From Bradyrhizobium sp. CCGUVB4N (GTDB lineage Bacteria; Pseudomonadota; Alphaproteobacteria; Rhizobiales; Xanthobacteraceae), in the NCBI RefSeq assembly GCF_024199945.1, contig NZ_JANADP010000001.1:2108001-2172000 (forward strand): a stretch of DNA of 64,000 bases, given 5' to 3'. Positions within the stretch are counted from its first letter, which is position 1. Each line of letters opens with the position of its first letter. Of the stretch, positions 27,664 through 39,800 are shown one piece after another. Below the pieces are notes generated by a model. That model made no database searches and was not told the DNA's origin. It saw nothing but the letters and a program-made list of their open reading frames with translations. The translations under genes were made by a program, and so were the position numbers.

Positions 27664-28389
27664 ATGCTGACAATTCTCTTCGCTATCATCTCCCTTCTTT
27701 ACGCGACTGTTGGGCAGGCGGGTGGTACCGCGTTTCTTGCCCTCATGGCCCTTGCATCGTTTCCATCAACTCAGATGCGACCGACGGCGTTGTTGCTCAA
27801 CATCGTTGCCGCCACGTATTCGACATGGCTGTTCAATCGCGGTGGGTTTATTGATTGGAAGAGGTTGAAGCTCTTTCTAATCGCTTCGGTGCCAACTGCG
27901 CTGATTGGAGGAAACACAATCCTGTCTCCCCATCTCTATGATGCTATCACCGGTGTCGCCCTTCTCGTCGCGGCTGCGATCTTGTTGATTGGGCGATCTA
28001 GGAGAGCGATCCCTGATGGTGAGACGCCGTTGTGGGGCGCAATTACGACAGGAGCCGGTATCGGCCTCGTCTCGGGACTCACTGGCGTCGGGGGCGGCGT
28101 TTTTCTCGCGCCTGTCCTTATCGCAATGCGTTGGGCTTCACCCAAAGAGACAGCAGCTTTGTCTGCCCCTTTTATATGGGTGAACTCCGCAGTTGGCTTG
28201 GTGGGCGCGATTTACGCTGGACAGTTGCCTTCACCGCAGACATGGCTATACGCACTGGGAGCCGTCACAGGGGCGATGATAGGGACCACGATCGGTCTTC
28301 GTTGGCTGTCGGAAACCACAACGCGCTACGTAATCGCTGTTGTACTTGCGGCCGCGGGGATCCTGCTTATGGTCCTTGCTACGACATAA
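27664..28389 (+). CDS. TauE/SafE-family membrane permease
   Basis: 241 residues from the ATG at 27664, with about seven to eight hydrophobic helices. The duplicated TauE/SafE motif is present: Y-A-T-V-G-Q-A-G-G-T-A-F-L-A in the first half and G-L-V-S-G-L-T-G-V-G-G-G-V-F-L-A-P in the second. The family exports sulfite, sulfoacetate or related small anions across the inner membrane. An earlier ATG in the same frame at 27559 was rejected because the extra 35 residues are polar. It stands alone on the plus strand. It could support the dioxygenase at 19.8 kb, if that releases sulfite; this is inference. Confidence 0.85.
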   Translation: MLTILFAIISLLYATVGQAGGTAFLALMALASFPSTQMRPTALLLNIVAATYSTWLFNRGGFIDWKRLKLFLIASVPTALIGGNTILSPHLYDAITGVALLVAAAILLIGRSRRAIPDGETPLWGAITTGAGIGLVSGLTGVGGGVFLAPVLIAMRWASPKETAALSAPFIWVNSAVGLVGAIYAGQLPSPQTWLYALGAVTGAMIGTTIGLRWLSETTTRYVIAVVLAAAGILLMVLATT

Positions 28390-28753
28390 CACCATGAGCT
28401 CGAATCTTGGATCTAACTCGGAGGCTGCTCGCCACATGCCGGGATTCTGCTTGACGCTGACGAGGCCCAGGCAACGGGCTATTGACAGCTAGTCGGGCTG
28501 ATTTCCAAGCATGGTATCCTGATGGTCGCGTTCGCCAATCAGCTTCCAGCTCAAGGAGAGAGACTCGATCGCCGCTCGGTTATCGAGATAGTGGCGCACG
28601 TCCGGTTCCGTCCAATCTTAATGACCACGGCAGCGATGGTCGCGGCCTCTTACCGTTAGCGAACTGGCAGATCGGGCAACGAAGTAGCATACTTTTTTTC
28701 TACTCCGAACTCTTGCTCCTAAGGAAAACCGTCCTATTTCAAGCTCGCCCATG
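28390..28753. other. leader region of groESL, no gene
   Basis: No coding sequence supported. A -24/-12 promoter was looked for here and none with correct GG-N10-GC spacing was found. Confidence 0.45.
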
Positions 28754-28780
28754 CTGGCACTCGCGGGCCTCGATTGCTGG
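28754..28780 (+). promoter_or_regulatory. CIRCE-like HrcA operator
   Basis: CTGGCACTC-N9-GATTGCTGG. The CIRCE consensus is TTAGCACTC-N9-GAGTGCTAA; the left arm keeps GCACTC and the right arm has GATTGCT, with exactly nine bases between. It lies 44 bases upstream of groES. It is degenerate in the right arm, so repression may be weak. Confidence 0.6.
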
Positions 28781-28824
28781 CAACTGGGAAACCGTCAACT
28801 CACGCAAATACCTAGGAGAGCTGC

Positions 28825-29139
28825 ATGAATTTCCGTCCGCTTCACGACCGCGTCGTGGTCAAGCGCATTGATGCAGAAGAGAAGACTGCTGGTGGCATCA
28901 TCATTCCCGACACTGCCAAGGAAAAGCCCTCGCAGGGCGAAATCATCGCCGTTGGCCCCGGTGGCCGCGACGAAAGCGGCAAGCTGATCCCGATCGACCT
29001 CAAGGTTGGCGACCGCGTGCTGTTTGGCAAATGGTCGGGCACCGAGGTCAAGATCGACGGCCAGGAGCTGTTGATCATGAAGGAAAGCGACATCTTGGGC
29101 GTTCTCACTCACGTGTTTTCCAACACTAAGGCCGCCTAA
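28825..29139 (+). CDS. groES: co-chaperonin GroES
   Basis: 104 residues, full length. It starts [14 protein letters not shown] and contains the mobile loop [13 protein letters not shown] and the roof segment. It caps the GroEL ring during ATP-driven protein folding in the cytoplasm. It is followed after 90 bases by groEL; the two share the CIRCE-like operator at 28754. Rhizobia carry several groESL copies, and this one sits in island-like DNA among symbiosis-type genes. No damage seen. Confidence 0.97.
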   Translation: MNFRPLHDRVVVKRIDAEEKTAGGIIIPDTAKEKPSQGEIIAVGPGGRDESGKLIPIDLKVGDRVLFGKWSGTEVKIDGQELLIMKESDILGVLTHVFSNTKAA

Positions 29140-29166
29140 TCCACCGCTCGCACCGCTCACCCCTGA

Positions 29167-30870
<1,704 letters not shown>

Positions 30871-30902
30871 TCCAGCCGCCTCACGCCGAATCACGAAATG
30901 CG

Positions 30903-30931
30903 AAAACCCCGGCAGCAGTTGCCGGGGTTTT
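30903..30931 (+). terminator. rho-independent terminator of groESL
   Basis: Perfect stem AAAACCCCGGC / GCCGGGGTTTT with a seven-base loop (30914-30920), ending in TTTTCTAG. The symmetric A and T flanks mean it could also work from the other strand. Confidence 0.9.
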
Positions 30932-30935
30932 CTAG

Positions 30936-31535
30936 TTGGGGCGCACTCACATGCGTCGCTTTGGCCTGATATATCTGCGGCCGGATGGCAAGGTGGGGCA
31001 TGATGCGCTCGCCGTCATCCGCGAGACGATCGGGGAGATGCACAGGCGTGTGGTGTTGACCAATCGCGAGCACATCATTGCGCTCAAACCGCTCGACAAA
31101 GGTCTGGTCGGCAACCTGCTGCGTTATCCCTAAGAAGTGCGTTCCCAGCAGGAGTATTTTGACGAGATCCAGGACGTCAAAGTGACAAAAGACATGCTGG
31201 ACCTTGCGAAGCCCATCGTGAACCAGAAAGCAGGTCGTTTCGAGCCGAACAAGTCCGAGGATCACTATGAGGCGGCCCTCATCGACCTCATCAACAGCAA
31301 GCGTGCGGGCAAACCCATCACACCGAAGGAGCTGCCGCTCGGCGAGAGCGTCGTCGATCTGATGGAAGCGCTGCGCCGCAGTGTTGGGCAGGAAACGGTT
31401 CCGGCGAAATCAGCGAAGAAGCCGCGCAAGGCAGCGAGCGACCAGAAGGAAATGCTGATGCCGATTGAAAGCAAGAAGCCGAAGAAGGCGGCGGTGTCCA
31501 AAAAGCCGTCGGCAAGCCAGCGCAAATCTGCCTAG
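30936..31535 (+). pseudogene. Ku-type DNA end-binding protein, truncated and with a nonsense codon
   Basis: The frame gives the second half of a bacterial Ku protein: P-D-G-K-V-G-H-D-A-L-A-V-I-R-E-T-I, V-V-L-T-N-R-E-H-I-I-A-L, L-D-K-G-L-V-G-N-L-L-R-Y-P, then a TAA at 31131-31133 where relatives have Tyr, then E-V-R-S-Q-Q-E-Y-F-D-E-I-Q-D-V-K-V and a Lys-rich tail. The N-terminal half (more than 100 residues) is absent. A few residues before R-V-V-L are also missing. Intact Ku recruits LigD for non-homologous end joining. No ligD is nearby. Confidence 0.85.
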
Positions 31536-31659
31536 GCCGTCGGAAGTCTGGTTGCGTTCGAATTCTTAACCAGCGAGCGTCAGCTTTCCCATGACTGAGA
31601 TAGTGTCGGGTTTCATGCGCGTCTCGATGCGCCGTTCGTCGTCAGTCGCGAATAGCCGG

Positions 31660-31854
31660 TCACGCCTTACCACGTGGCTGCGTAGGCGCAAGCGGAATGG
31701 GGCGCGCTATGGAGCGTGAAGCTCGTGACGGGTTACCTGCCTTGACTTCATATTGATCGGCAAGCTTCAAGAGACGTTGCCTGGTAAACGGATCAGCTTG
31801 CTCAGCAATGTCGCGGACCAAGGAAGCCCGAGCCCGATAGAAATCCTCGTTCAT
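31660..31854 (-). CDS. small conserved rhizobial protein, unknown function
   Basis: 64 residues. It starts M-N-E-D-F-Y-R-A-R-A-S-L-V-R-D-I-A-E-Q-A-D-P-F-T and continues R-L-L-K-L-A-D-Q-Y-E. This helical pattern is common in small uncharacterised proteins of Bradyrhizobium. No membrane segment or known motif. Role unknown. Confidence 0.55.
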   Translation of the reverse strand: MNEDFYRARASLVRDIAEQADPFTRQRLLKLADQYEVKAGNPSRASRSIARPIPLAPTQPRGKA

Positions 31855-32866
31855 AAAACACCAAACACATGCTGGTTTGTTGGTTATGCATACCGCTTGA
31901 TTCGCTAGCGGTCTGCTTCTTTCTGCGATAATTAAGCGTATTCTGATTTCATTCAGCTAGCGTGAACAATAACGCCGCCGCGGCTCGCGCATGGGTGAGC
32001 ATGCGCCTCACCTATGCTCGTGAAGTGCTTCGCTAAATTTGCCGCGCGCATCGAACAAACATCATTGCAGCGTACGCGGACCTGCTTCCATCGTCCTTGT
32101 CAGTGGCCGGTCTTAGCTCGCGGATCTTATCCAACAGCTCATAAGCCTCGGCGGCACGCGGGCGTGGTGATTGACGACGCCACCCGTCAGAAATGCGTTG
32201 CCAAGGTTGCGTCGGAAGGATCTTCATCCATGCGCACTGTCGCCAGCTTCTCGGCCAGCAGCTTTTCGTGGTCCAGAGGATCGCCTGGCGCTCGCGACGG
32301 CACGGGCCATACCGATTCTGCCGTTCGAAGCTATCCTTGCATCAGGTAATTTGTAGCATCGACCTCCAAATTGAAGTCAGTCAATTTAGACGAGAGCCGA
32401 GGCCGACATCAAGTGTGACGAAAGCCAAAGGCTTTTCATTCCGATCCTCCCGCCGCTCCGATAGAGAGGGGCGCCCTCCTTATTTGAGCACGTAGGCGTG
32501 ACCGATCAGACAAGTCGTGGGATCGAGCCTTGTGGACCGACGGTTCGAGCACCGAAACCAATTCGGCATTGCTGGCCGTCCTATCCATATCCACTGAGCT
32601 TCGCCGGTCCGCAACGCGAAGGCTTCGCATGACGCTGCAAAAATGCAATTTGATCGCCGAAGCAGCAGGAATAGTGCGCGCTCTTTATCGAAAAAGCAGA
32701 TACCGTAGCCCAGCGAACGCAAATGAGAGCTTTCGTGTGCGATTGTGACCTCTTCTCGGACAGTGTCCTGGCAGTGAGCGCGGTCGGCTATTTGCCTTTG
32801 ACTAAGATCAAACTATGCCGTGCGGATCCGCTATCCTCGGCAAGACTCAACGGAGGCTAGACTCTC
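31855..32866. other. about 1 kb without a supported gene
   Basis: Short open frames on both strands are not recognisable. One minus-strand frame (32033-32227) contains L-L-D-K-I-R-E-L-R-P-A-T-D-K-D-D and might be the end of a decayed small protein, but the support is weak. Confidence 0.4.
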
Positions 32867-33130
32867 ATGCGTTATCTTTGCATTCTTGCGCTAGCGCTTT
32901 CCTTCATCGTCTGTCCTGGACCGCGTTCCACCGCCGCTCCGCGGGAGGGGAGCCGCATGCCCTCCGCTCCGCAGGACCTCTATTGCCTTCAGGGACGTAT
33001 TTGGGGCTATCCGGGCAATTGCCAATTCTCGACCTACGGCCAGTGTATGACCAGCGCATCCGGCACAAACGCCTATTGCGGCATCAATCCGATCTACGCG
33101 TTCGAGCGACATGGACGTCTGCAGCGCTGA
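32867..33130 (+). CDS. DUF3551-like small secreted protein
   Basis: 87 residues. An N-terminal signal peptide (M-R-Y-L-C-I-L-A-L-A-L-S-F-I-V) is followed by a short Cys-containing domain: D-L-Y-C-L-Q-G-R-I-W-G-Y-P-G-N-C, Y-G-Q-C-M-T-S-A-S-G, A-Y-C-G-I-N-P. The pattern C...G-x-C...Q-C-M...Y-C-x-x-N-P is that of DUF3551 proteins, abundant in Bradyrhizobium. Probably periplasmic with disulfides. Function unknown. It stands alone. Confidence 0.75.
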   Translation: MRYLCILALALSFIVCPGPRSTAAPREGSRMPSAPQDLYCLQGRIWGYPGNCQFSTYGQCMTSASGTNAYCGINPIYAFERHGRLQR

Positions 33131-33531
33131 GTGAAATCGCCGCCGAGGCGAGGTGAGCGTGCTTGGCGTAAGTCCCGCAAAATCAGACATGTATTCGAAC
33201 TCAGCAACGAACTATAGTTGGGCGCATGTCGCGCCAACGCCCGGCGCGGCCATCGCCGCGGTGGCCGTAGCCGGGAAAGCTCAGCCATTTCTCACGGGCC
33301 TCGGCCGCGATCGCTGTCGAATCAAACCAGCGCAGGAGTGATCGCCAGCGTCTAACCGACGAAGTCTCTTTGTGAACAATCCTGAGCGGTCTTAGCGCCA
33401 GCGTCCTCGCCCAAATCCCACAATCCATCGCCGGTCTTAAGCGTCGCTTACTATGAAAAAAGCAACAATACAAGTTGATGGATCATAGGGTTCTGGCCTC
33501 GTTGCCATCCGCTGTTGGGCCGGAGCCGAAT
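33131..33531. other. no gene recognised
   Basis: Spacer between the DUF3551-like gene and a convergent secreted-protein gene. No coding or regulatory feature supported. Confidence 0.4.
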
Positions 33532-34113
33532 TTACACGAAGCGAGCAAGCCCATTCAACAAGGGACATAACCTGATCGAAAGCGAGGACAGATCCGCCGC
33601 TCTTTTTGATCGTAACAATGAACCTGCGGTATTGAGGACGGTGGCTGGCGAGTAATCGCTCTTGCGGTAGGCCTCCTCGGGTGCTCGGATAAGGTAGTCA
33701 ACGAAAGTATAATCCGATCGGCCGGAGCCGTCGGCGAAGTGAACTTTCGTTCTTACTTGCAATCGATCACCTCTTAACAGCGCCAAGTCTGCGCGTATCA
33801 CTGAGGGCCTAGAGTGCCATTCAACTTCTAGGATTCCATAGTAGGCCTCGGAACTCAGCGTCCACGCAATACCCAAATCGCAGTCGGTAGGACGACATCT
33901 GCTCCACCCATGAACAAGGGCTTTGTCGAATTGCTGGTCGATCAATATGCGTGTAATGATGCCGGCGCTCCGATCCTCACTAGACCAATTTCCAGCAAAC
34001 TCCGTCATTGTCCTGCCACCGAGGTTGCGGGGCATAAGAGTGTTGGATTGCTCGCCAAACGCTGGTCGGAGAAGCAGGAGCGCGAGCAGCATGACCGCGG
34101 ATAATCGCAACAT
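33532..34113 (-). CDS. secreted protein of unknown function
   Basis: 193 residues with a clear signal peptide (M-L-R-L-S-A-V-M-L-L-A-L-L-L-L-R-P-A-F-G-E). The mature part has F-A-G-N-W-S-S-E-D, V-H-G-W-S-R-C-R-P-T-D-C-D-L-G and several beta-strand-like stretches. The W..C.P.D.C.W/G pattern occurs in secreted proteins of unknown role in proteobacteria. Two Cys in that motif may form a disulfide. The C-terminal 40 residues look unlike the rest and may follow a frame change. No operon partner. Confidence 0.6.
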   Translation of the reverse strand: MLRLSAVMLLALLLLRPAFGEQSNTLMPRNLGGRTMTEFAGNWSSEDRSAGIITRILIDQQFDKALVHGWSRCRPTDCDLGIAWTLSSEAYYGILEVEWHSRPSVIRADLALLRGDRLQVRTKVHFADGSGRSDYTFVDYLIRAPEEAYRKSDYSPATVLNTAGSLLRSKRAADLSSLSIRLCPLLNGLARFV

Positions 34114-34678
34114 TGTTTTGTCCTATTTGGTTGACATTCATCGGTTGGCAACAACCGTGCCAGCTAGCTGGACTCGTTAAATGGAAGGTTTGGAGTGGAT
34201 CTCGTCTCTGCAGCTCAGAGATGCCTCGTCGTAAATCCGACGATCCGCCGCGCCAACAGACGGCTGCGTGGCAGACTTCTTACTTCCTTGTTCGATTTCG
34301 GCGCGACTTGATAGCTGCCTAACAGCTCACTACGGCATGAGTGTACCGTGTGAGAGGCCGACTGCGCCTGCGCGCTACGCAGCGGATAAGGCTTCTGATT
34401 GCCGAGTTATTGCCTGGTGTAGCGGTGTAGCTCCTTCGAGCGGAAAACAGAGCGTGCGCGGCGCGGCCATTCGCGTTTCGTCCGGGCACGAGGCTACAAC
34501 ACGAACTTGGGTGTTCCCAATCATCGGGACAGGGTGACTGAAAGCGCGGTTAGGTACCCAAGGTCTCTGCAATCCTTCGAAGGATGGACAACCGCAGCTT
34601 GTCCCGATAACATGAACGGAAAGGGAACGATATCGGTGCGTCCCGGTAGTTCGGGGCGATTGCCGGGAGGGGGCCGTT
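34114..34678. other. no gene; upstream region of the jet operon
   Basis: No coding sequence supported. The right end carries GGGAGGGGG at about 34664-34672, the ribosome-binding site of jetA. No dyad or sigma-54 element was recognised. Confidence 0.4.
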
Positions 34679-36196
34679 TTGCTGTTCCGACACCTCAATG
34701 ACGATCTATTTCTAGCATTTTCGCGAGATCATAAGCATCTTTACTCTCTCGTCTTGTTGGACTTACACGACCGCTTTTTCACCGGAGCCCCGGCCTTTCC
34801 CACTCCCCAAGAGGTCACGCACGCAATTTACGACGTGATGCGGGCCAATCCGGCGCTTTGGAACGAGAGTGACGACTTCGGCGAGCCACTGCCCGAGGTC
34901 GTGTCCGCAGGGCGCAGACGGATCAAGCGCGCCGCGGCGAGCAAGACCGAGACGGCGGACCGGGCTCTGATCATCGCTCGCCAACTCTATCAGCGGCTGG
35001 TCGCTTGGGGCTGGCTCGAAGAGGAGGAGTACGGCCTACGCGTTACCGTCGACATGTCGATGGGACCACTTCTAGTGATCCAACGTCTGGCCAGCCTGAA
35101 CAAGGACGTCTCTCAGAGGTTCGGCGGCCTCATCGTTACCGTCCGTGTGAATCTCGAGGCCGTGGAGAAGCTCAATCCAACGGTCGTCGACAGGAAGCAA
35201 CGGCAGGTCGCGCTGGCGCTGCGGGAGGCACGCAACCAGGTCGACCAATTCACCAAGAGCCTACGCGCCATCCTGTCGGACCTGAAACGCATCCGCCGTA
35301 CCGTCATGGAATCCAAGACGGTCGGCGATCGGCTCGAGGCCTTCTTCGAGGAATTCGTAGAGCAGCTTCTGCTGAGGGATTTTGAGTCGATATTGACGTT
35401 CAATCATCCTTACCGGTTCAGGGACACCATCATCGATCTCGCGAGGCGGATTGCTTATACGCCCGCGACCATGAAGGTGCTTTCCGAGGAGTACGTCACC
35501 GCGGGCCTTTCGCCATCGATGTCGGAGGCCAACCTAGATGTCGAGAGCGATCTACTCGCGATCGAAAGCACCTTCGGTCATATCGGCGAAATGTTCGAAC
35601 GGATCGAGGCCTTCCGGCGCCAACTCGAGGCACGCGTCCGCAACACAATCAAATACGCCGAGCGCGGCACCCGCGGCCTGGTAGGACGGGCAGGGGATCT
35701 GGTGCGCCGGCTCGATGGGCTCATCGCGCGAGGGCGGCACGCGAACGCCACCGTCGAATGGAGTCTCGAGCCGCTTCGTTCGCCGTGGTCGGAATTCCAC
35801 CATGCACCGAGCCGCGAGCCGCGCAAATCTATCGAACTGAAGCCCTTGGGCGATTGGCCCGACGATCCCCTCCACGAACTCCGGAAGAAATTGCGCAGGC
35901 GATATATCGAGAGAATTGCGCCCGGCCCCAAGGAGGTTCAACGCTTCCTCGAAACCCAGGTGCCCGTCGCGGGGACGAGAGAAGCACGATTTATGGTACT
36001 CGAGACGGTCGACGATTTCCTTGCCTTCGATGCCGCTCGTAGGTTTGTTTTGACCAACGAAATTCCGCCGGAGGTTGGCCTTCATTTCGAATTGGAGTTT
36101 GCGCCGGACTCGCCCCCTCATGATAGCGAATGGCTCCGGTGCTCCAATTTCATTGTCCGGCGCCATGCCCCTGCGAGGCGCCGCCATGCTCAGTGA
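34679..36196 (+). CDS. jetA: Wadjet anti-plasmid system protein JetA (MksF/kleisin-like)
   Basis: 505 residues, TTG start (34679) with a strong GGGAGG site six bases before. The position as first of four overlapping genes and the helical sequence with an N-terminal winged-helix-like part (M-L-F-R-H-L-N-D-D-L-F-L-A-F-S) fit JetA, the kleisin-like bridge of the condensin-type Wadjet complex. Long helical segments with heptads follow (residues 160-240). Wadjet complexes extrude and cut small circular DNA, so they exclude plasmids. The stop overlaps the jetB start by 11 bases. The subtype cannot be fixed by eye; the JetA part is unlike the classic DUF3375 form, so type II or III is possible. Confidence 0.8.
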   Translation: MLFRHLNDDLFLAFSRDHKHLYSLVLLDLHDRFFTGAPAFPTPQEVTHAIYDVMRANPALWNESDDFGEPLPEVVSAGRRRIKRAAASKTETADRALIIARQLYQRLVAWGWLEEEEYGLRVTVDMSMGPLLVIQRLASLNKDVSQRFGGLIVTVRVNLEAVEKLNPTVVDRKQRQVALALREARNQVDQFTKSLRAILSDLKRIRRTVMESKTVGDRLEAFFEEFVEQLLLRDFESILTFNHPYRFRDTIIDLARRIAYTPATMKVLSEEYVTAGLSPSMSEANLDVESDLLAIESTFGHIGEMFERIEAFRRQLEARVRNTIKYAERGTRGLVGRAGDLVRRLDGLIARGRHANATVEWSLEPLRSPWSEFHHAPSREPRKSIELKPLGDWPDDPLHELRKKLRRRYIERIAPGPKEVQRFLETQVPVAGTREARFMVLETVDDFLAFDAARRFVLTNEIPPEVGLHFELEFAPDSPPHDSEWLRCSNFIVRRHAPARRRHAQ

Positions 36197-36827
36197 ATTC
36201 GAGGCGATCGAGCGCAGCTTGGGTGCGGAAAAAGCTGCCGACCTCAGGAAGGCAATGCATTTCCTGTTGAGGCGGCAGTTTCTCTTCGCCGGCGATCCGC
36301 GAACCGGTACGATCTACAATGTGATCATGGACGGCCGCTTTCGGTCGGTCATCGATGAATTCTTCGACAGTTGCGGTTACCGGGTGCATCGGGACACCGC
36401 GGCCCAGTGGGCCGGGATCGTCGCTGTCGGTGAAGACGTGCCACTGCCACGCATGAAACTCGACGAGACCATCGTTGTCCTGGTGCTGGCCGCGCACTGG
36501 CAGGACGAAGTCAACGTCGGCGCTGTCGAAGACCGCGCCATAGTCGTCACGACGGTGAACGACCTGTTCGACCGCTACAAAGACATGGTCCAACCGAACG
36601 GATCGGGCGCGATCTCGCTCGGTCGTTTTCGGGAGATATTGAAGGAAGCGTCTCAAAGGAGCCTCGTCGATGTCGGAGATTTCGACAGCGAGGCGCAGGA
36701 CTTCGAAGTCGCGATCCGTCCGATGATCAAGCTGATCAGCGGTTCGGACGCCCTGCAGCGGATCGAACGCTACGTCCGATCTCAGGAGGTGGGCGTGCCC
36801 CAGATGGTCGATGGAGACGAATCGTGA
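36186..36827 (+). CDS. jetB: Wadjet system protein JetB (MksE/KITE-like, DUF4194-type)
   Basis: 213 residues from the ATG at 36186 (M-L-S-E-F-E-A-I-E-R). It reads as a two-winged-helix KITE-type subunit: L-R-K-A-M-H-F-L-L-R-R-Q-F-L-F-A, then a segment with L-D-E-T-I-V-V-L-V-L-A. JetB binds JetA at the hinge of the SMC-like heads. It overlaps jetA by 11 bases and jetC by 4, a tightly coupled operon. The frame upstream of 36186 is open but lies inside jetA and was not used. Confidence 0.8.
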   Translation: MLSEFEAIERSLGAEKAADLRKAMHFLLRRQFLFAGDPRTGTIYNVIMDGRFRSVIDEFFDSCGYRVHRDTAAQWAGIVAVGEDVPLPRMKLDETIVVLVLAAHWQDEVNVGAVEDRAIVVTTVNDLFDRYKDMVQPNGSGAISLGRFREILKEASQRSLVDVGDFDSEAQDFEVAIRPMIKLISGSDALQRIERYVRSQEVGVPQMVDGDES

Positions 36828-39800
36828 TGGAGTTGCGTCATGTATCCATGGTCAATTGGCACCTCTTCGACGTCGAAGATTTCGATCTGACCGGCCATGT
36901 GGGCGTTTTCGGCGAGAACAGGTCGGGCAAGTCGACCATACTCGACATGGCCCAGGTCGTGTTGACCGGCGGTAACAAGAACGTTCAGCGGCTCAATGCG
37001 GTCGCCGGCGACAAGGGAAAAAGCCGTAGCGCATCCAAGCGAACCATCGTGGACTATTGCCTTGGCGCCTTGGGGGAGGATGAGCGCAAGAGAGAGCAGG
37101 CTCGCACCTACATTTGTCTCGGATTCGTAGACACCGAAGGCAAGCGGCCTCCGGTCACGATCGGAATGGCGATAGAGGCCCGCCGGTCGGAGACCAACGA
37201 AACCGTCCTCGGCCGCTTCGTCGTCACCGGCAAGATATTGAAGGCGGCGGACTTCATCGAGGTGAGGGAAGGCAAGCGATTTGCGGCAGAATGGGACGAC
37301 GTTCGCAACAGGATCGTCTCAGCCGTCGGACAAGACAATCTCGTCAATCACCGGGACAAGGCGATCGACTACGTCCGAGAGTATATGCGCAAGCTGGTTC
37401 CGCATGCTTCCGTCGTCGGAGAGCAGAACGCAAACTCGCTTCAAAAGGCCGTCGTGAACGCAATGACGCTGGATCACGATCAGACCGCCACCGAATTCGT
37501 GCGCAATTACATTCTCGAAAAGAACAATATGAAGGTGGGAGAGCTCCGGGAGTCGATCCGAACCTACCGGAATATCAACGATACGATCCGGACGATGCGA
37601 GAGAAGCTGGAGGCACTGGTGGCGCTGAAAGCCATTCTTGCGGAACTTGCCGACTCCCACGAGCGCAAGGCTCTGGAACAGTGGATATCGAAACGTGCCA
37701 ATTGGTTCGGCGCACGTACGGCCTACCTCGCGGAAGTCGCGAAGTTCACGGAGGAGGCGGCCAAGCGCGATGCGGCCAAGGCCGAGATGGATTTCATCGA
37801 TGACGACTTGAGAGCGATCGAGGCCGAAATCAGAAGGTTGGACATTGCGATCTCCGAGCACGACGCAAAGAGCGGACGCAGCGCGCTCTCTCAGTCGCTG
37901 ACTTCCGCCTTGCAGGCGGGGCACCGTGCAAGCATCGAATTCGAGCGAAGGTTGGATTCCGTCCGTTCTCTGCAGGCCCTGGTCGCCATGAGGGATTTTG
38001 GCTTCGACGAGTTTATCCCGCTGATCTCCGGGCTGACGCGGGCCGCGGTCGGCGCGTCGATCGAGCGGCCGACCGGTGGCTTGCTGGATGCGGAAATTCG
38101 ACTGATTGCCTCCGACCGAGTGTTGGTAATGAAGGTCGACCAAGCACGCCGCGATCTGATCCGGAAGGCCGAGGACGAAAAGGGCCGGGCACTGTTGCTC
38201 GAGGAGCGGCTTCGACAGCATGCGAGCGGCGGAAGTTCGATTTATCTGCACGAAGACACGGAGCGCTTATGTCTCAAGTTGCGGCAAGCCGGGATGTCGC
38301 CCCGCGTGCTGTGTAACCTCATCGAGCTATCGGACGTCGCCTGGACGGCAGCGGCAGAGGGCCTCTTGGGCCGAGACCGGGAGGCCGTCTTCGTCGATCG
38401 GTCCGATATCGCTCGCGCCACGGCCATCTTCAAAGACGGACGCCGTGAATTCCGGCGTGCTTCGTTGGTGAGCTTGAACAAGCTCGATCCGAACGGTCCC
38501 GGTCCGCGTGCTGGAACATTTCCAGCGCTTTTCAAGTCCGACGATCGGGATGCCATTGCGTTCATCATCCGAAGGCACGGGACGGTGCGGCTGGCGGATA
38601 CGATCGCCCAATTCAACGAACCCGGGCGGGCGATCATGAAGGACGGTCTTTACGACGATGGTTTGGTGCGAACGCACCGCGCGGCCGAGCCTTCTGACTT
38701 CAAGATCGGCAAGGCGGCGCAGACCCAAGCGTTTCGCGATTTGAAGGAGCAGGCCGAACAGCTTTCCGATGCGCACGCAAGGTCGGATGGTGCGGCCAAG
38801 TTCGCCGATGCGGCGTACGTCCAGCTTGGAAGAATCTTCGACGACAAGCTGCCGTCGTTCAAAACCATCGTCGCGGACTACGAAAAGTCGGAACTGGAGC
38901 GGAAAGAATTCGAGCAACGTATCGCTGCGTTGGACGGCGCCGGTGACGGCGGCCTGAAGCAAAAACGACAAGCCCAGTTGGAACTGAAGCGGCATCGTGC
39001 AGGACAGAGGACTCCGCAAGAGGACGCGCATCGTAAGCACACAAGGGCGGCCGACATCGCGATGCACACCATCGAGTCGGGAGAGGGGACTTCGGGCTCG
39101 AAGCTGGGGGCAAGGGTAGCCTGGGCTTCGTACGGGCAGTATCGAAAGCTATACGATCGGCAGTCCGGGCGCGCGGCTTATCGGTCTCGTTTCGAAAAAC
39201 TATCGACACGAGCCGTTCTGGATAGGCACAGGACGATCGCGTTCGAAGCGTCGAAAGCGGCGACCGGGGCGGATGATGATCGGATCAAGATCGAGCGTCG
39301 CATGCGACAGGCGCTCGGAGATTATTTCGACCAATTCGGCGTCGTGTCGCAGGTGGGGACCGAGAGTGAGCCTCTGCAGGAAGTGCGACCGTGGATGGAG
39401 ACGCTGATTCAGGAAATGGAGGAGAACGAACTACGGCGGTACGAGAGACAGGCGGCGGAGGCGGCCGATAAGGCGAAGACGCTGTTGCGAGGCGAGTTCA
39501 TCAACGCTCTCACGTCGCGTATCAGCAAGATGGAGCGCGAGCTCTCGGCCATGAATATCGGCCTGGCCGATCATCCGTTCCACAACGAACGGTATTCATT
39601 TCACCATACGCGCCTGGTCGAATTTCAGCCGATATTGAAGGTCGTCGAGATCGGTAAGACCTCGCCAGAGGCGCTCGACATGCTGTTCAAAGGGGACGAG
39701 GTTCCGGACGACTTTCCTCATCGCGACACGCTGCGGGAGATCGAGGCGTTGCTCGAGGATCCGGAGAAGGATTTCGGTCTGTTCGAGGATTACCGCAACT

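Noticed and set aside
28621-28824. NifA/sigma-54 promoter for groESL
   Set aside because: TGGCAG near 28665 and TGGCAC near 28755 were examined, but no GC follows at the required distance from the GG.
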